Origin: 'Osedax' symbiont bacterium Rs2_46_30_T18
GTDB lineage: Bacteria; Pseudomonadota; Gammaproteobacteria; Pseudomonadales; Balneatricaceae
Direction of reading: 5' to 3'
Assembly: GCA_002163025.1 (NCBI GenBank)
Contig: MABF01000081.1
Span: 1-38,181, forward strand
Length of the DNA: 38,181 bases
In this document: positions 25,696-36,512 of the stretch, one piece after another
Layout: each line of letters starts with the position of its first letter
Position numbering within the stretch: the stretch's first letter is position 1
The notes under the pieces: model-generated
What the model saw: the letters and a program-made list of their open reading frames with translations, nothing else
The model's database searches: none
What the model was told of the DNA's origin: nothing
Made by a program: the position numbers and the translations under genes

Positions 25696-28600
25696 TTAAC
25701 TTGCGTCTGATTTAGCTTGTTCTTGCTGGCGACGTTTAATTTCTCGTGGATCGTTTGCAGCTCGGGTACGACGGCGAGATGTCTTTGTTGTTGCCGACTC
25801 TTCTGCACTTTCTTTAGCAGCAGCGGCTGAATCAAAATTCATCTCAGATTGTACAGATGAACTATCTGCAGCGACGTCTTCAGTAGCAGTTGTTTCTGCA
25901 GCAACGGCAGTCTCTGCAACAGTTTCCTCAGTAGCGGCTGCCTCTGCAACCACTTCTTCAGTAGCGGCAGTCTCTGCAACCACTTCTTCAGTGACGGCTG
26001 TTTCTACAACAACTTCTTCAGTGACGGCTGTTTCTACAACAACTTCTTCAGTAACGGCTGTCTCTGCAACGACTTCTTCAGTAGCGGCTGTCTCTGCAGC
26101 GACTTCTTCAGTAGCGGCTGTCTCTGCAACAACTTCTTCAGTAGCGGCTGTCTCTGCAACGACTTCTTCAGTAGCGGCTGTCTCAGCAACCACTTCTTCA
26201 GTAGCGGCAGTCTCTGCAACCACTTCTTCAGTAGCGGCTGTCTCTGTAACAACTGCTTCAGTAGCAGCTGTCTGGGTAACCACTTCTTGAGTAGCGGTCA
26301 CTGCATCAGGCTCAGACTGGGCAGAAGTATCGTTGGCCAGATTGCTGTTAGCAATGGCAGCTGCTAGCTCTGCTGAAGCTTTAGCGTGTTCTTCAGAGCT
26401 TAAGCTTGGTACTGCTTTAGCTTCTGGACGCTTTCTTCTGTTGTTATTAGCCGCTTTTCTACTGTCAGAATTACCTTTCCCTTTAGTTGCGCTCTGCGCT
26501 TCAGTTGCTGCTGGTTTAGTATCAACAACTTTTTGCTCAGCAGGGTTTTCAGTTGGGTTTAAAGCATCTGAATTTTCTACTAAATTACGGGCTGCTTTGC
26601 GATTGGGATTGCGACGACGTTTACCGCGACCAGTAGGAGCTTCAGTGTAATCCGTGTTGTCTACTTCAGTTGTGCTGGGGCGTTCAACTTTTGGCTTACG
26701 GTTTTCATTACCTCTACGGTTGCGGCGACGACTCGGTTTGTTTTCTTCACTGCTCTTTTGCTCGGGAATCACTGAAGACTCTTCTGCGGCAATGGTAATA
26801 ACTTCATCTTGCCTGCCGCGGCGTTTGTCATCATCGCGATCGCTGCGTGCAGGGCGACGCGAATTGCGGTTACCTCTGGATTTAGATCCGCTATCGCGGC
26901 CTTTGCGGTTTTGGCTGGAGCGACGAGTTGTTTCCGCAGGCTTGCGCTTCGGATTTTTGTCATCTTCGAATAAGCTGCCTAAACCTAATAGAGTTAATAG
27001 CTTCTGCATTAAGCCGGTTTTAGGTTTGCTACGCACGGGTGCCGGGTTGGCCTCTTTAGGTGAGGCAGTGGCAGTGGCAGGAGTAGGAGCGGGAGCTACA
27101 GCATCAGTGGTTACCGGAGCGGGCGTTTTGGGTGCCACAGATTGTACTGCTGCCGCTTCGCGCTTGACCAAGTTCTCAGACTCGCTCTGAGTGAAATGCT
27201 CAATTGGCTCAGGTTCAGGCTGCAAGCTGTAGCTGGTATCGTTGGTAGTAGTTACAGAATGATCGTCGCGCAAACGCACTACTTCATAGTGCGGCGTTTC
27301 CATGTTCGGGTTGGGCACAATCACTACACGTACTTTTTGACGAAGTTCTATATCGTGGATGATACGACGTTTTTCATTCAGTAAATAAGTGGCAACTTGT
27401 ACTGGTAAGATGGCTCTGATTTGCGATGTGCGATCTTTTGCCGATTCTTCTTCGATCAAGCGCATAATTGATAGGGCAATGGATTCTGTGTCGCGAATTG
27501 ATCCCTGGCCGCTACAGCGCGGGCAGACGATACCGCGAGACTCAGTCAGAGAAGGGCGCAAGCGCTGACGGGACATTTCAAGTAACCCAAAGCGGGAGAT
27601 GCGGCCCATTTGTACTCTGGCGCGATCCAGCTTTAGTGAGTCTTTTAAACGATCTTCTACTGCTCGCTGGTGTTTGATTGGCGTCATATCGATGAAATCA
27701 ATAACAACTAATCCACCAATATCACGCAGACGTAATTGTCTGGAAATTTCTTCGGCGGCTTCCAAGTTGGTGTTGAGTGCAGTCTCTTCGATGTCACTGC
27801 CGCGAGTTGCCTTAGCGGAGTTAATATCGATGGATACTAACGCTTCGGTAGGATCGATAACGATAGATCCACCAGAGGGCAATTTCACTTCGCGCTCAAA
27901 GGCTGTTTCTATTTGCGATTCGATTTGGAAGCGGTTAAATAGCGGTATCTCTTCCCCGTAGCGCTTGAGTTTGTTTTCATAAGTAGGCATCACTTGCTGA
28001 ACAAAGACTAACGCTTCGTTATAAGCGCGATCGGTATCTATAAGTACTTCACCAATGTCGGCACGCAAGTAGTCGCGAATCGCGCGAATAATGACGTTGC
28101 TCTCCTGGTATATCAGGAACGGTGAAGGTTTTTGACTGCTCTGCTTAATCGCATCCCAAAGTGTATTCAGGTAATCCAAATCCCACTGTAAATCTTGTGA
28201 AGAGCGACCAACGCCTGCTGTGCGAACAATTATGCCCATACGGTCAGGTATAGTGACCCCATCTAAGGCAGCTTTCAGGTTAGTCCGGTCTTCACCTTCG
28301 ATACGACGCGAAATACCACCGGCTCTAGGGTTGTTAGGCATTAGTACTAAGTAGCGACCAGCCAAACTGATGAATGTAGTCAGGGCAGCACCTTTGTTGC
28401 CGCGCTCTTCTTTATCAACTTGAACGATAACTTCAGTGCCTTCACGAATAACATCTTTGATGTTAGGGCGTCCTCCTCGTGCAGGGCTTTTACTGAAGTA
28501 TTCACGAGAAATTTCTTTGAGCGGTAGGAAGCCGTGTCGCTCTGAACCGTAATCGACGAAGGCTGCTTCTAAGCTGGGTTCAACGCGGGTGATTTTCCCT

Positions 28601-28728
28601 TTGTATATGTTGGACTTTTTTTGTTCGCGGTTGCTAGATTCAATATCAAGATCATATAGCTTTTGCCCGTCTACTAGGGCTACGCGCAACTCTTCAGGTT
28701 GAGTTGCGTTGATTAACATTCTTTTCAT
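25696..28728 (-). CDS. rne: Ribonuclease E
   Basis: The main endoribonuclease for mRNA decay and rRNA/tRNA processing, 1010 residues. The catalytic half is complete: S1 domain about 35-125 ([19 protein letters not shown]), DNase I-like site with Asp301 in [13 protein letters not shown] and Asp344 in VVIDFIDM, and zinc-link CPRC at 402-405. The tail has two Arg-rich RNA-binding blocks (about 600-700), then a long acidic stretch made of about twelve [10 protein letters not shown]-type decapeptides, and ends with an [16 protein letters not shown] segment; NDPR-like ends occur in Pseudomonas-type RNase E. The tail should scaffold a degradosome, but enolase- and helicase-binding sites are not evident to me. 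A long upstream region could carry an autoregulatory leader. Confidence 0.95.
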   Translation of the reverse strand: MKRMLINATQPEELRVALVDGQKLYDLDIESSNREQKKSNIYKGKITRVEPSLEAAFVDYGSERHGFLPLKEISREYFSKSPARGGRPNIKDVIREGTEVIVQVDKEERGNKGAALTTFISLAGRYLVLMPNNPRAGGISRRIEGEDRTNLKAALDGVTIPDRMGIIVRTAGVGRSSQDLQWDLDYLNTLWDAIKQSSQKPSPFLIYQESNVIIRAIRDYLRADIGEVLIDTDRAYNEALVFVQQVMPTYENKLKRYGEEIPLFNRFQIESQIETAFEREVKLPSGGSIVIDPTEALVSIDINSAKATRGSDIEETALNTNLEAAEEISRQLRLRDIGGLVVIDFIDMTPIKHQRAVEDRLKDSLKLDRARVQMGRISRFGLLEMSRQRLRPSLTESRGIVCPRCSGQGSIRDTESIALSIMRLIEEESAKDRTSQIRAILPVQVATYLLNEKRRIIHDIELRQKVRVVIVPNPNMETPHYEVVRLRDDHSVTTTNDTSYSLQPEPEPIEHFTQSESENLVKREAAAVQSVAPKTPAPVTTDAVAPAPTPATATASPKEANPAPVRSKPKTGLMQKLLTLLGLGSLFEDDKNPKRKPAETTRRSSQNRKGRDSGSKSRGNRNSRRPARSDRDDDKRRGRQDEVITIAAEESSVIPEQKSSEENKPSRRRNRRGNENRKPKVERPSTTEVDNTDYTEAPTGRGKRRRNPNRKAARNLVENSDALNPTENPAEQKVVDTKPAATEAQSATKGKGNSDSRKAANNNRRKRPEAKAVPSLSSEEHAKASAELAAAIANSNLANDTSAQSEPDAVTATQEVVTQTAATEAVVTETAATEEVVAETAATEEVVAETAATEEVVAETAATEEVVAETAATEEVAAETAATEEVVAETAVTEEVVVETAVTEEVVVETAVTEEVVAETAATEEVVAEAAATEETVAETAVAAETTATEDVAADSSSVQSEMNFDSAAAAKESAEESATTKTSRRRTRAANDPREIKRRQQEQAKSDAS
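25921..26280. repeat. Twelve 30-bp minisatellite units inside rne
   Basis: Exactly twelve 30-base units in register, with degenerate partial units on both sides. The typical unit contains CTTCTTCAGTAGCGGCTGTC on the plus strand. On the coding strand each gives a decapeptide [10 protein letters not shown] or a variant ([20 protein letters not shown]). Unit length is a multiple of three, so copy number can change without breaking the frame. Confidence 0.9.
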
Positions 28729-29674
28729 TTTGCACTCTCGGTAGTGGAGCGCTTAATAAGACTTTTAAAACAATTACTTGTATTGAGACAATAAGCTTCA
28801 AGCCTAAGCCAGAGATTGTCTACTGTGCAAAATCATTTTTGCCATCAATTATTAAGGGCTCATAATTGAGTACAAATATCACTTATATTGCCAAAGCAGT
28901 CTTTTTAATCGATGTACCCCGCCCATTGATAGGCAAAAGGAGTTATTCAGGAGTAGACGCAATTAGGCACCTAAATTCATGAATACTCAACTCTGCCTCA
29001 AGCTCAGTGCCGAGGGTATTACGCATCTACAGTAGCGGAATCTATTGCCTATATTTTTGTTTAAATTCGCTGTTTCTGGCATGAATAATCAAACCAGGTT
29101 CCGGGCAATAGCACATCTCTACTGTCGTCAACAATTTTGGTTTTACTGTGTATCTGTACTCAAACTTTATGCATCATTTAGCCTAGACTTAAGAATACCA
29201 ATAGAGTGATAAGTTGATTTAACTCTCACTGAGTACTCTGTAACGCAGTAGTGCGAAGTCGCTAAACAATACCTGTTAAATAGGGTATTAAAGTTTGGAT
29301 TTGTTAAAAGTTATGTTCGCTATTGATAGCTTGATAATGACAATTACAAAAATTGAAACTGCAGTTTTCATTGTTAAACATTTAACTTGAAACACAATCC
29401 ACTCGGTCCATTGTGCTCTGCAGCTTGGAAATTTTATCCGCTGCTGCTAAACGGGAAATAATTGCATTAAAAAACAGAAAAAAAACACTCTATTAGATGT
29501 TTTTATCGCATTTAGCTAAAGCATTACCGACCAAGCAGCGGTAGAATACCAGCTTAGCAACATGCGAACAAGTCTGCTGTGCCTCGTTATGGCCCTACGG
29601 GCGAGAAGACACCTGACTTTTAGTCTTTTCCCTAGATTAAACGTATCAATTATGGACTGTAGTTTTTATTAAAT
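28729..29674. other. Long divergent region between rne and rluC
   Basis: No credible gene is seen in these 946 bases. E. coli rne also has a long structured leader through which RNase E controls its own mRNA, and a similar role is plausible here. Candidate folds include the stem at 28786-28821 and a long-range pair, ATAGGCAA near 28930 with TTGCCTAT near 29045. The rluC-proximal end has a short GCCCTACGGGC hairpin near 29592. I could not place promoters with confidence. Confidence 0.5.
28786..28821 (-). promoter_or_regulatory. Hairpin candidate in the rne leader
   Basis: AGACAAT (28786-28792) pairs with ATTGTCT (28815-28821) around a 22-base loop, about 57 bases upstream of the rne start codon. 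The position suits a leader element; similarity to the known E. coli rne hairpins could not be tested. Confidence 0.3.
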
Positions 29675-30775
29675 ATGCCAAGTAAAAAAAGAATGTCGCG
29701 ACAAAATGCACAACGTAATTTTAAGCGCCCTGCCAAATCTGCGAGTAAGACCACTGCTGCCCCAAACAGAGAAGTAGTTACCGAGCCCGTATTAAAAGAT
29801 CCCGATCCTATTAATCTTAAAGTACGTTTTTTAGATGTCACTGAAGACCAGGATGGCCAGCGAATAGATAATTTCTTACGCACCGCATTAAAAGGTGTGC
29901 CTAAATCAATGATTTATCGTATTGTTCGCAAAGGGGAGGTAAGAGTTAATAAAGGCCGGGTTAAACCTGATACAAAATTACGTAGCGGTGACCTGGTACG
30001 CGTCCCGCCTGTGAGGACTGCTCAACAAGGGGATCCGGTTTCTGTCAGCAAAGAATTGTTAGCGCGACTGGAAAACTCTGTCCTCTACGAATCAGATGCA
30101 CTATTAGTGATTAATAAGCCCTCTGGATTGGCTGTGCACGGGGGGAGTGGTATTCACTTAGGTTTAATTGAAGCATTGCGTCAAATGCGTCCCAGTTTGA
30201 CCTTTTTAGAGCTAGTGCATCGCTTAGACCGGGATACTTCTGGTTGTATTATGGTGGCAAAAAAGCGCAGTATGTTACGGCATTTGCACGAGGCGCTACG
30301 CCAGGGCATGGGTGTTTCCAAAACTTACCATGCGCTAGTGGTCGGACGCTGGGATTCTAGTGACCAAAAAATTGATGCTCCGCTGCGCAAGAACGAATTG
30401 AGTTCCGGTGAGCGGGTGGTCAAAGTACTGGAAGATGGAAAAGCTTCTATCACTATGTTTAAAGTACTGAGGCGTTTCGCCAATGTCGCTACTTTAATTG
30501 AAGCTAAACCTATCACCGGCAGAACCCACCAAATCAGAGTGCATGCTCAATTTGCCGGCCACCCAATTATTGGTGATGAAAAGTACGGTGTTGAGTCGGT
30601 GAATAGTGAAATGCGTAAGCAGGGAATTAAACGCCTTTTTTTACATGCCGCTGCCCTCTCAGTGACTCTGGCAGACGGTGAGAAATTGTTTTTTAAAGCA
30701 CCGCTTGAGAAAAATTTAACTGTTGCTGTCGATCAACTGGCACAGCAACACAATCAGTATGAGCAAAGGTCTTAA
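29675..30775 (+). CDS. rluC: 23S rRNA pseudouridine synthase
   Basis: An RluA-family enzyme of 366 residues that makes pseudouridines at 955, 2504 and 2580 of 23S rRNA in E. coli. An S4 RNA-binding domain (about 60-120, GQRIDNFLRT..KGVPKSMIYRIVRKGEVRVN) precedes the catalytic domain with Asp185 in HRLDRDTSG and the PITGRTHQIRVHAQFAGHPI motif. A basic, low-complexity extension of about 45 residues precedes the S4 domain and makes it longer than the 319-residue E. coli protein. The ATG at 29675 has no ribosome site; ATG 29693 is an alternative. It lies next to rne as in E. coli, where rluC and rne are divergent neighbours. Confidence 0.92.
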   Translation: MPSKKRMSRQNAQRNFKRPAKSASKTTAAPNREVVTEPVLKDPDPINLKVRFLDVTEDQDGQRIDNFLRTALKGVPKSMIYRIVRKGEVRVNKGRVKPDTKLRSGDLVRVPPVRTAQQGDPVSVSKELLARLENSVLYESDALLVINKPSGLAVHGGSGIHLGLIEALRQMRPSLTFLELVHRLDRDTSGCIMVAKKRSMLRHLHEALRQGMGVSKTYHALVVGRWDSSDQKIDAPLRKNELSSGERVVKVLEDGKASITMFKVLRRFANVATLIEAKPITGRTHQIRVHAQFAGHPIIGDEKYGVESVNSEMRKQGIKRLFLHAAALSVTLADGEKLFFKAPLEKNLTVAVDQLAQQHNQYEQRS

Positions 30776-30779
30776 ATTC

Positions 30780-31868
30780 ATGGAAAAAGAGCTCGTTTTT
30801 ACCAGCGCGGAAAGTCTTTTAATGCGCGGAGAGCAACCCACCATTGACAGCATAGTCTCTTCAACGGGACTGTCTGATAGTGTTGTGGAGCAACAACTGC
30901 AAAAATGGTGGCATACCATACCAGAGAAACTGAGTTTGAATAATCAGAGTGTCTCTGTGCCTGGGTTACCTCAATCTCTCGGTGGGGCATTTGGTCGAAT
31001 CTGGCAGCAGGCGGTAGAAGAAGCCGAGACTCGACTGCGTGCGGATTCTCGTACTTTAAACCACGCCAACGAAGAAGTGCGGCAACTGGCTGAAGAGAGT
31101 TTAAAAGACAGCCATAACAAACGTGGTCTACTTGAGACCCAGCTGCGTGAAATTAAATTGAAGTTGGAAGATTCACAAACTCACAACCGCTCTGTTGATG
31201 CAGAACTCAGTGTTATGAAAGCGGCGATTGTTTCTGAAGCTACCAGCCGCAAGAAAGAAGAGCACTTGAGAGCCAAGTTAGAAAATGACTTAGTGCATTT
31301 GCGCAAAGCTCACGAGGATGCCAAGCGCACCTTTGAGCAGCGGATTAAGGAAGACCAACGTCACTCGCTGGATCAAATCAGTAAGTCTGAGGCCGATGCG
31401 CGCTATTATCGCAATGCCTCTGAAAAGTTGCGTGATGATGCGGGTACAAAAGAGACAACACTGACCAAGAAGAACCACGATCTGCAATCTGAAATTGCTC
31501 GCCATGAAGTGCGCATTGATACCCAGCATACTCTGATTCGCTCCCAGGATGAAGAGCTGAAAGTGTTGAAGCAGTTGGGAATGAGTCAATCGAGAGAGCT
31601 AACCAGTAACTCTTCAGCACTGTTGGCAGAAACTAACAAGGCAAAGCGCTTAGAACAAAAAGTAAAAGAGCAAGATGCAGAAGTTAAACGCCTGAACCAA
31701 AAGGCCTTAAACAGCGCTACTGAATGGGGCCGCAGAGAAAACTTAATGCGCAACGAATTACGCAGTGTCGCCGACGAGTTACAGCGCGCTCAATTAAAGG
31801 TGGTCAATTTAGAGAAGAGAAGCATTTCTCAAGATGAAGAAATTCGTCGGCTTAAATCCAAACTCTAA
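30780..31868 (+). CDS. KfrA-like DNA-binding coiled-coil protein
   Basis: A 362-residue protein. The first 60 or so residues (MEKELVFTSAESLLMRGEQP, then TIDSIVSSTGLSDSVVEQQL) resemble the KfrA N-terminal helix-turn-helix domain of plasmid proteins. From about residue 80 to the end it is almost continuous charged coiled coil rich in Glu, Lys, Gln and Arg. That architecture, a small DNA-binding head on a long rod, is typical of KfrA. The start at 30780 is supported by AAAGG at 30765-30769, 10 bases before; ATG 30759 would overlap rluC. It follows rluC by only 4 bases, so the two are probably co-transcribed. The chromosomal role is unknown. Confidence 0.75.
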   Translation: MEKELVFTSAESLLMRGEQPTIDSIVSSTGLSDSVVEQQLQKWWHTIPEKLSLNNQSVSVPGLPQSLGGAFGRIWQQAVEEAETRLRADSRTLNHANEEVRQLAEESLKDSHNKRGLLETQLREIKLKLEDSQTHNRSVDAELSVMKAAIVSEATSRKKEEHLRAKLENDLVHLRKAHEDAKRTFEQRIKEDQRHSLDQISKSEADARYYRNASEKLRDDAGTKETTLTKKNHDLQSEIARHEVRIDTQHTLIRSQDEELKVLKQLGMSQSRELTSNSSALLAETNKAKRLEQKVKEQDAEVKRLNQKALNSATEWGRRENLMRNELRSVADELQRAQLKVVNLEKRSISQDEEIRRLKSKL

Positions 31869-31959
31869 TTTTCAGAGCCAGCAGATCTGAGCGAGAGTCT
31901 TAAAGAGTTACTCACCAAAGCAAAGTGTAATGTTTTATTGAGAACGCCTTGGAAAATAG

Positions 31960-33021
<1,062 letters not shown>

Positions 33022-33082
33022 TTTTTGTATTTCAAGGCCGCCCAGCAGAGATTGCGTGGCTATTTCTCTCAACAAGATCTGG

Positions 33083-33889
33083 TTATTTGCTGTTTTTGCT
33101 GTACTTTCCTGTGAGAAGGTCATCAAAAAGTTTTCTGTACAGGCCTTCTTCTTTAAGTTGCGCTAAACCGCGGTTAAAAGCTTCTGCAAATTCTTTGGCC
33201 TGAGGGTGCTTCTTAGAGAAAAGTAAATGTCCCTGTGTTTCGGCGATTACCTTTGGGTGAAATGTGAATAATGGGGCTAAGCTGGAATCAAACTGATTGG
33301 CAATCATGTTGTAACCCGTAAACAAAGTAGTAGGGAAGAGGTCTATTCTGCCCTTTATCAATTTACGTAAATTTTGCAATTCGCTGGTTACTATTTGTAC
33401 ATTGATGCGCTTTGAGTTTGCCGCCTGCCAAAATTCTTCGGTATAGGTGAAGCCTCTGGTTGCTCCTATTTGAAAATCCTTTAAATCATCGAAGCTTTTC
33501 CAGTCGGGTATTGGCTTCACTTTCAGATGAAAAAACACTAGTTTTTCTGAGTTCACCGGCTCGCTGTAGTAAAAGTGTTGTTCACGCTCGGGGCTTTTAT
33601 ACCAATAGGAAGTGGCAGCAAATTGACCTTTCTTGGCGCTTTCATAAGTGCGTTTCCAGGGGAAATAGCTGAATTTAACCTGGTAGCCCTGACGCTTAAA
33701 TGCTTCAGTTATCAGGTGATTGACAAAGCCACCTTGCCTAAGCGTCACGCCGGTCCAGGGCGGGTATTCGCCTGAGGAAATTGTCACTACCGTCTGTGCC
33801 TGGCCGTTGATAGCCGCGAGGCCGCTGAGAAAGATAAACAGAGCGATACATCGACTGATCAGTTTTATTGCTTGTTTTAGTGGCTTCAT
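33083..33889 (-). CDS. Orphan periplasmic substrate-binding protein (SBP family 3)
   Basis: A 268-residue secreted protein. A basic N-region and hydrophobic core to about residue 30 (CIALFIFLSGLAAINGQA) form a Sec signal peptide. The mature part has the family 3 amino-acid-binding fold: VVTISSGEYPPWTGVTLRQGG at its start, FSYFPWKRTYESAKKGQFAA, and the C-terminal HPQAKEFAEAFNRGLAQLKE. It lacks the usual permease and ATPase neighbours, so it may be a stand-alone sensor or scavenger of the kind common in marine and Shewanella-like bacteria. The ligand is unknown; a cysteine or amino acid link to CysB is not supported beyond adjacency. Confidence 0.82.
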   Translation of the reverse strand: MKPLKQAIKLISRCIALFIFLSGLAAINGQAQTVVTISSGEYPPWTGVTLRQGGFVNHLITEAFKRQGYQVKFSYFPWKRTYESAKKGQFAATSYWYKSPEREQHFYYSEPVNSEKLVFFHLKVKPIPDWKSFDDLKDFQIGATRGFTYTEEFWQAANSKRINVQIVTSELQNLRKLIKGRIDLFPTTLFTGYNMIANQFDSSLAPLFTFHPKVIAETQGHLLFSKKHPQAKEFAEAFNRGLAQLKEEGLYRKLFDDLLTGKYSKNSK

Positions 33890-34015
33890 CAGTAAAGTAT
33901 AGTTTGTAATTGCAAAATTGTACTGTGCAATTTTGCATACAGATTACTTCAAACAATACTTTGTTACACTTTAAATCTTACCGATAGAGTGCGGTATCTA
34001 GCGCTGTCATAGGAT

Positions 34016-34045
34016 GCTAGAGCAGAGTATTTACTCCACCCTAGC
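34016..34045 (-). terminator. Imperfect hairpin downstream of ltaE
   Basis: GCTAG..GAGT at 34016-34028 pairs with ACTCC..CTAGC at 34033-34045 (10 of 13 positions) around a 4-base loop. It lies 40 bases after the ltaE stop. No T-run is seen, so terminator function is weakly supported. Confidence 0.3.
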
Positions 34046-34084
34046 TCACGCCTAACTATATCCCAAGCTTGATATACGGATATT

Positions 34085-35185
34085 TTAGCCGGCACTATAG
34101 TATTCGGTAATGGCCGCCAACGTTTTATCGACGTCCGCACGAGAGATATCTAAGTGCACAACGATACGACAAGGCACAGTATCACCGATACAAATCCCCG
34201 ACTGAAGCAAGAAATCAGCGAGGCTCTGCCCATCTGTTTTACCAGGGGCGAGTGGGAAGTCGATGAACAGCATATTAGTTTCGACACTGGCCAAATCAAC
34301 GCTCAGTGGCGCGATTTTATTCAGTTGTGTGGCGAAGTAATAAGCCAGCTGATGATCATCTTGCAGCCGTTGCAAGTTGTTGTCTAAGGCATAAATACCG
34401 GCAGCGGCGATGATACCCGCCTGGCGCATCCCGCCCCCGAGCATTTTTCTAAGTCTGCTGGCACGGGCGATGAAGCTCTTGCTACCGCTGAGCACTGAGC
34501 CCGCCGGTGCACCTAAACCTTTTGATAAACACAGCGAGACTGAATCTACATGTCTACACAGATCAGCCGGGCTGCAGTTATTTTTAATTGCTGCGTGCAT
34601 TAACCTGGCGCCGTCCATATGTACTTGTAAGTTTTTCTCTTTCGCCAATACTGCGATGGCTTCCTGCTCAGGCTGGGGTTGTACGAAGCCGGACACCGTA
34701 TTTTCCAGGCAGACCAGCTTGCTTGGGGCAAAATGGGCATCATCGGGACGAATAGCCGCAGCTACTTGCTCAGCAGTGATGTAGCCTTTAGCATTAGTGC
34801 TGATGCTCTGCATAACGATACTGCCCAACACCGATGCGCCACCGGCCTCATGGCTGCAAATATGATAGTGATCGCCAACGATAATTTCTTCGCCGCGCTG
34901 GCAGTGCGACATAAGCGCCAGCAGGTTACTCATAGTGCCAGAGGGGACAAACAAGCTGGCTTCTTTGTCTAACAACTTTGCTACTTTAATTTGCAGTGCA
35001 TTGATACTGGGGTCTTCACCGTATACATCGTCACCTACAGCTGCTTCACTCATAAATTGACGCATAGCAGTGCCAGGTTTAGTAACCGTATCACTGCGAT
35101 AATCTATGTCTGGGGTGATATCTAAACTTTGCCCGGCAACCGGGTAACTACTATTATTCATCTTGTACTCAATATTTGGCAACAT
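34085..35185 (-). CDS. ltaE: Low-specificity L-threonine aldolase
   Basis: A fold-type I PLP enzyme of 366 residues that splits L-threonine or L-allo-threonine to glycine and acetaldehyde. The family start YRSDTVTKPGTAMRQFM and GDDVYGEDPSINALQ are clear, with LFVPSGTMSNLLALM next, HMDGARLMHA for cofactor contacts, and PLP lysine Lys222 in CLSKGLGAPAGS. Two starts are possible: ATG 35185 gives an extra eight residues and ATG 35161 (MNNSSY) is nearer to the conserved region; neither ribosome site is strong. Confidence 0.9.
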   Translation of the reverse strand: MLPNIEYKMNNSSYPVAGQSLDITPDIDYRSDTVTKPGTAMRQFMSEAAVGDDVYGEDPSINALQIKVAKLLDKEASLFVPSGTMSNLLALMSHCQRGEEIIVGDHYHICSHEAGGASVLGSIVMQSISTNAKGYITAEQVAAAIRPDDAHFAPSKLVCLENTVSGFVQPQPEQEAIAVLAKEKNLQVHMDGARLMHAAIKNNCSPADLCRHVDSVSLCLSKGLGAPAGSVLSGSKSFIARASRLRKMLGGGMRQAGIIAAAGIYALDNNLQRLQDDHQLAYYFATQLNKIAPLSVDLASVETNMLFIDFPLAPGKTDGQSLADFLLQSGICIGDTVPCRIVVHLDISRADVDKTLAAITEYYSAG

Positions 35186-35439
35186 GCAAACATGCCTGTA
35201 GAGAAAATACAGGACCTATTCGCATCTTCCTTAGGAAATGACTGATACTCAGTAGCACAGTTTTAGCATAATTTAGCACCAATGAGCAGAGCACAATGGC
35301 TACTTTTTGAAATTATTTTTAGTTTTTGTTGTTATAAATCATGGTCAATGAGTAATACCATGCAGTTAGTGATTGCTTGTTCAGCACTATCTTCGCTATC
35401 TTTAACAGCCTATTAAACCGAACTGCCAGGGAGTGACTG

Positions 35440-35943
35440 ATGCAAGATTTATTACCGGAAATATGTGATATCTATCCGCATAGTGTGAAGATCGTCGAGC
35501 CCATGCTGGTTAATTTTGCTGCCATAAAAACGTTTTATGGTCAGATAGTGACAGTTAAAACCTTCGAAGATAACTCTCAAATTCGCCAGCAAGTGGCATT
35601 AGACGGTACCGGTAAGGTACTTGTTGTCGATGGTGGTGGCTCTTTGCGTCACGCCTTGCTGGGGGATATGTTAGCTGAAAAAGCCGCCGCTAACGGCTGG
35701 AGGGGAATTATTATCAATGGCTGTATACGTGATGTAAATGCGATGGCCGGTATTAATCTGGGTGTGCAAGCAATTGGCGCTCACCCTTTAAAGACGGACA
35801 AACGCGGCCTTGGTGATCTCAATGTCCCCATCAGCTTCGGCGGAGTGTCTTTTCACCCTGGAGAGTATGTGTATGCGGATAGCAATGGTGTATTAGTGAG
35901 TGCCACTGAACTGGATCTTAAAGAACTTGGCTGGGAAAGCTGA
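35440..35943 (+). CDS. rraA: RraA family protein
   Basis: A 167-residue RraA-fold protein. E. coli RraA inhibits RNase E by binding its C-terminal scaffold; relatives are metal-dependent 4-hydroxy-4-methyl-2-oxoglutarate aldolases or oxaloacetate decarboxylases. Family elements are [38 protein letters not shown] and NFGGV-like [17 protein letters not shown]. The GCIRDV element keeps Arg97 and Asp98, the pair used for catalysis and metal binding in the aldolases, whereas E. coli RraA has VRQV there, so enzymatic activity is plausible. It is followed after 2 bases by a GNAT gene. Confidence 0.87.
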   Translation: MQDLLPEICDIYPHSVKIVEPMLVNFAAIKTFYGQIVTVKTFEDNSQIRQQVALDGTGKVLVVDGGGSLRHALLGDMLAEKAAANGWRGIIINGCIRDVNAMAGINLGVQAIGAHPLKTDKRGLGDLNVPISFGGVSFHPGEYVYADSNGVLVSATELDLKELGWES

Positions 35944-35945
35944 GA

Positions 35946-36512
35946 GTGTTTAGGATAGAAACAAAAAGGTTGCTACTGAGGGATTTTATCCCCGCTGATA
36001 CTGATGGCTATGTGGCCCTGAGCGCAGATGCCAAATATCAAAGGTTTTACACTGAGCTGGATTGTAGTACAGCTAGAGCCGTGCAACTGGTTGAGCTGTT
36101 TATTCAACAAGCTCGGGTGCGCCCCAGAACAGTATACCAATTGGCCATCACCCTGAAAGGCAACGACAGCATCATCGGTACTTGCGGTTTACGAGTAGAG
36201 CCCTATCAACAGGCTTCACTGGGCTGTGGTCTGGCCAGAGAAAAGCAGGTATCAGGTTATGCTCAAGAGTCGATGCACGCTTTGGTTGAGTTTGGTTTTA
36301 AACATTTAAACCTGCATCGCGTGTACATGCAGACTCTCTCTGAAAACGCGGCGGCGATAGCTCTGGGCAAAAAATCCGGACTGCGCTGTGAGGCTGAGTT
36401 CATCGATAACCAATATTTCAAAAGTCAGTGGTGGAATACATCTATCATGGCCATGCTCAAAAGCGAGTGGCAAGAACAGAAGCAGAACCGCACTGATAGC
36501 ATTGGCCTCTAG
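35946..36512 (+). CDS. RimJ/RimL-type GNAT acetyltransferase
   Basis: A 188-residue acetyltransferase of the RimJ/RimL subgroup, recognised by the opening RIETKRLLLRDFIPADTDGY, the mid-region IGTCGLRVEPYQQASLGCGL and the final LNLHRVYMQTLSENAAAIAL segment with GKKSGLRCEA. The start is GTG at 35946, two bases after the rraA stop, so translation is likely coupled to rraA. Such enzymes acetylate protein N-termini or small amines. The substrate is unknown. Confidence 0.82.
   Translation: MFRIETKRLLLRDFIPADTDGYVALSADAKYQRFYTELDCSTARAVQLVELFIQQARVRPRTVYQLAITLKGNDSIIGTCGLRVEPYQQASLGCGLAREKQVSGYAQESMHALVEFGFKHLNLHRVYMQTLSENAAAIALGKKSGLRCEAEFIDNQYFKSQWWNTSIMAMLKSEWQEQKQNRTDSIGL

Noticed and set aside
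25921-26280. CRISPR-like regular 30-bp repeats
   Set aside because: The units are contiguous with no spacers and stay in the rne reading frame, so they are a coding minisatellite.
25991-26290. A 99-residue plus-strand reading frame of Thr/Ser/Val/Ala repeats
   Set aside because: It is the antisense shadow of the rne repeats, with no ribosome site and no independent support.
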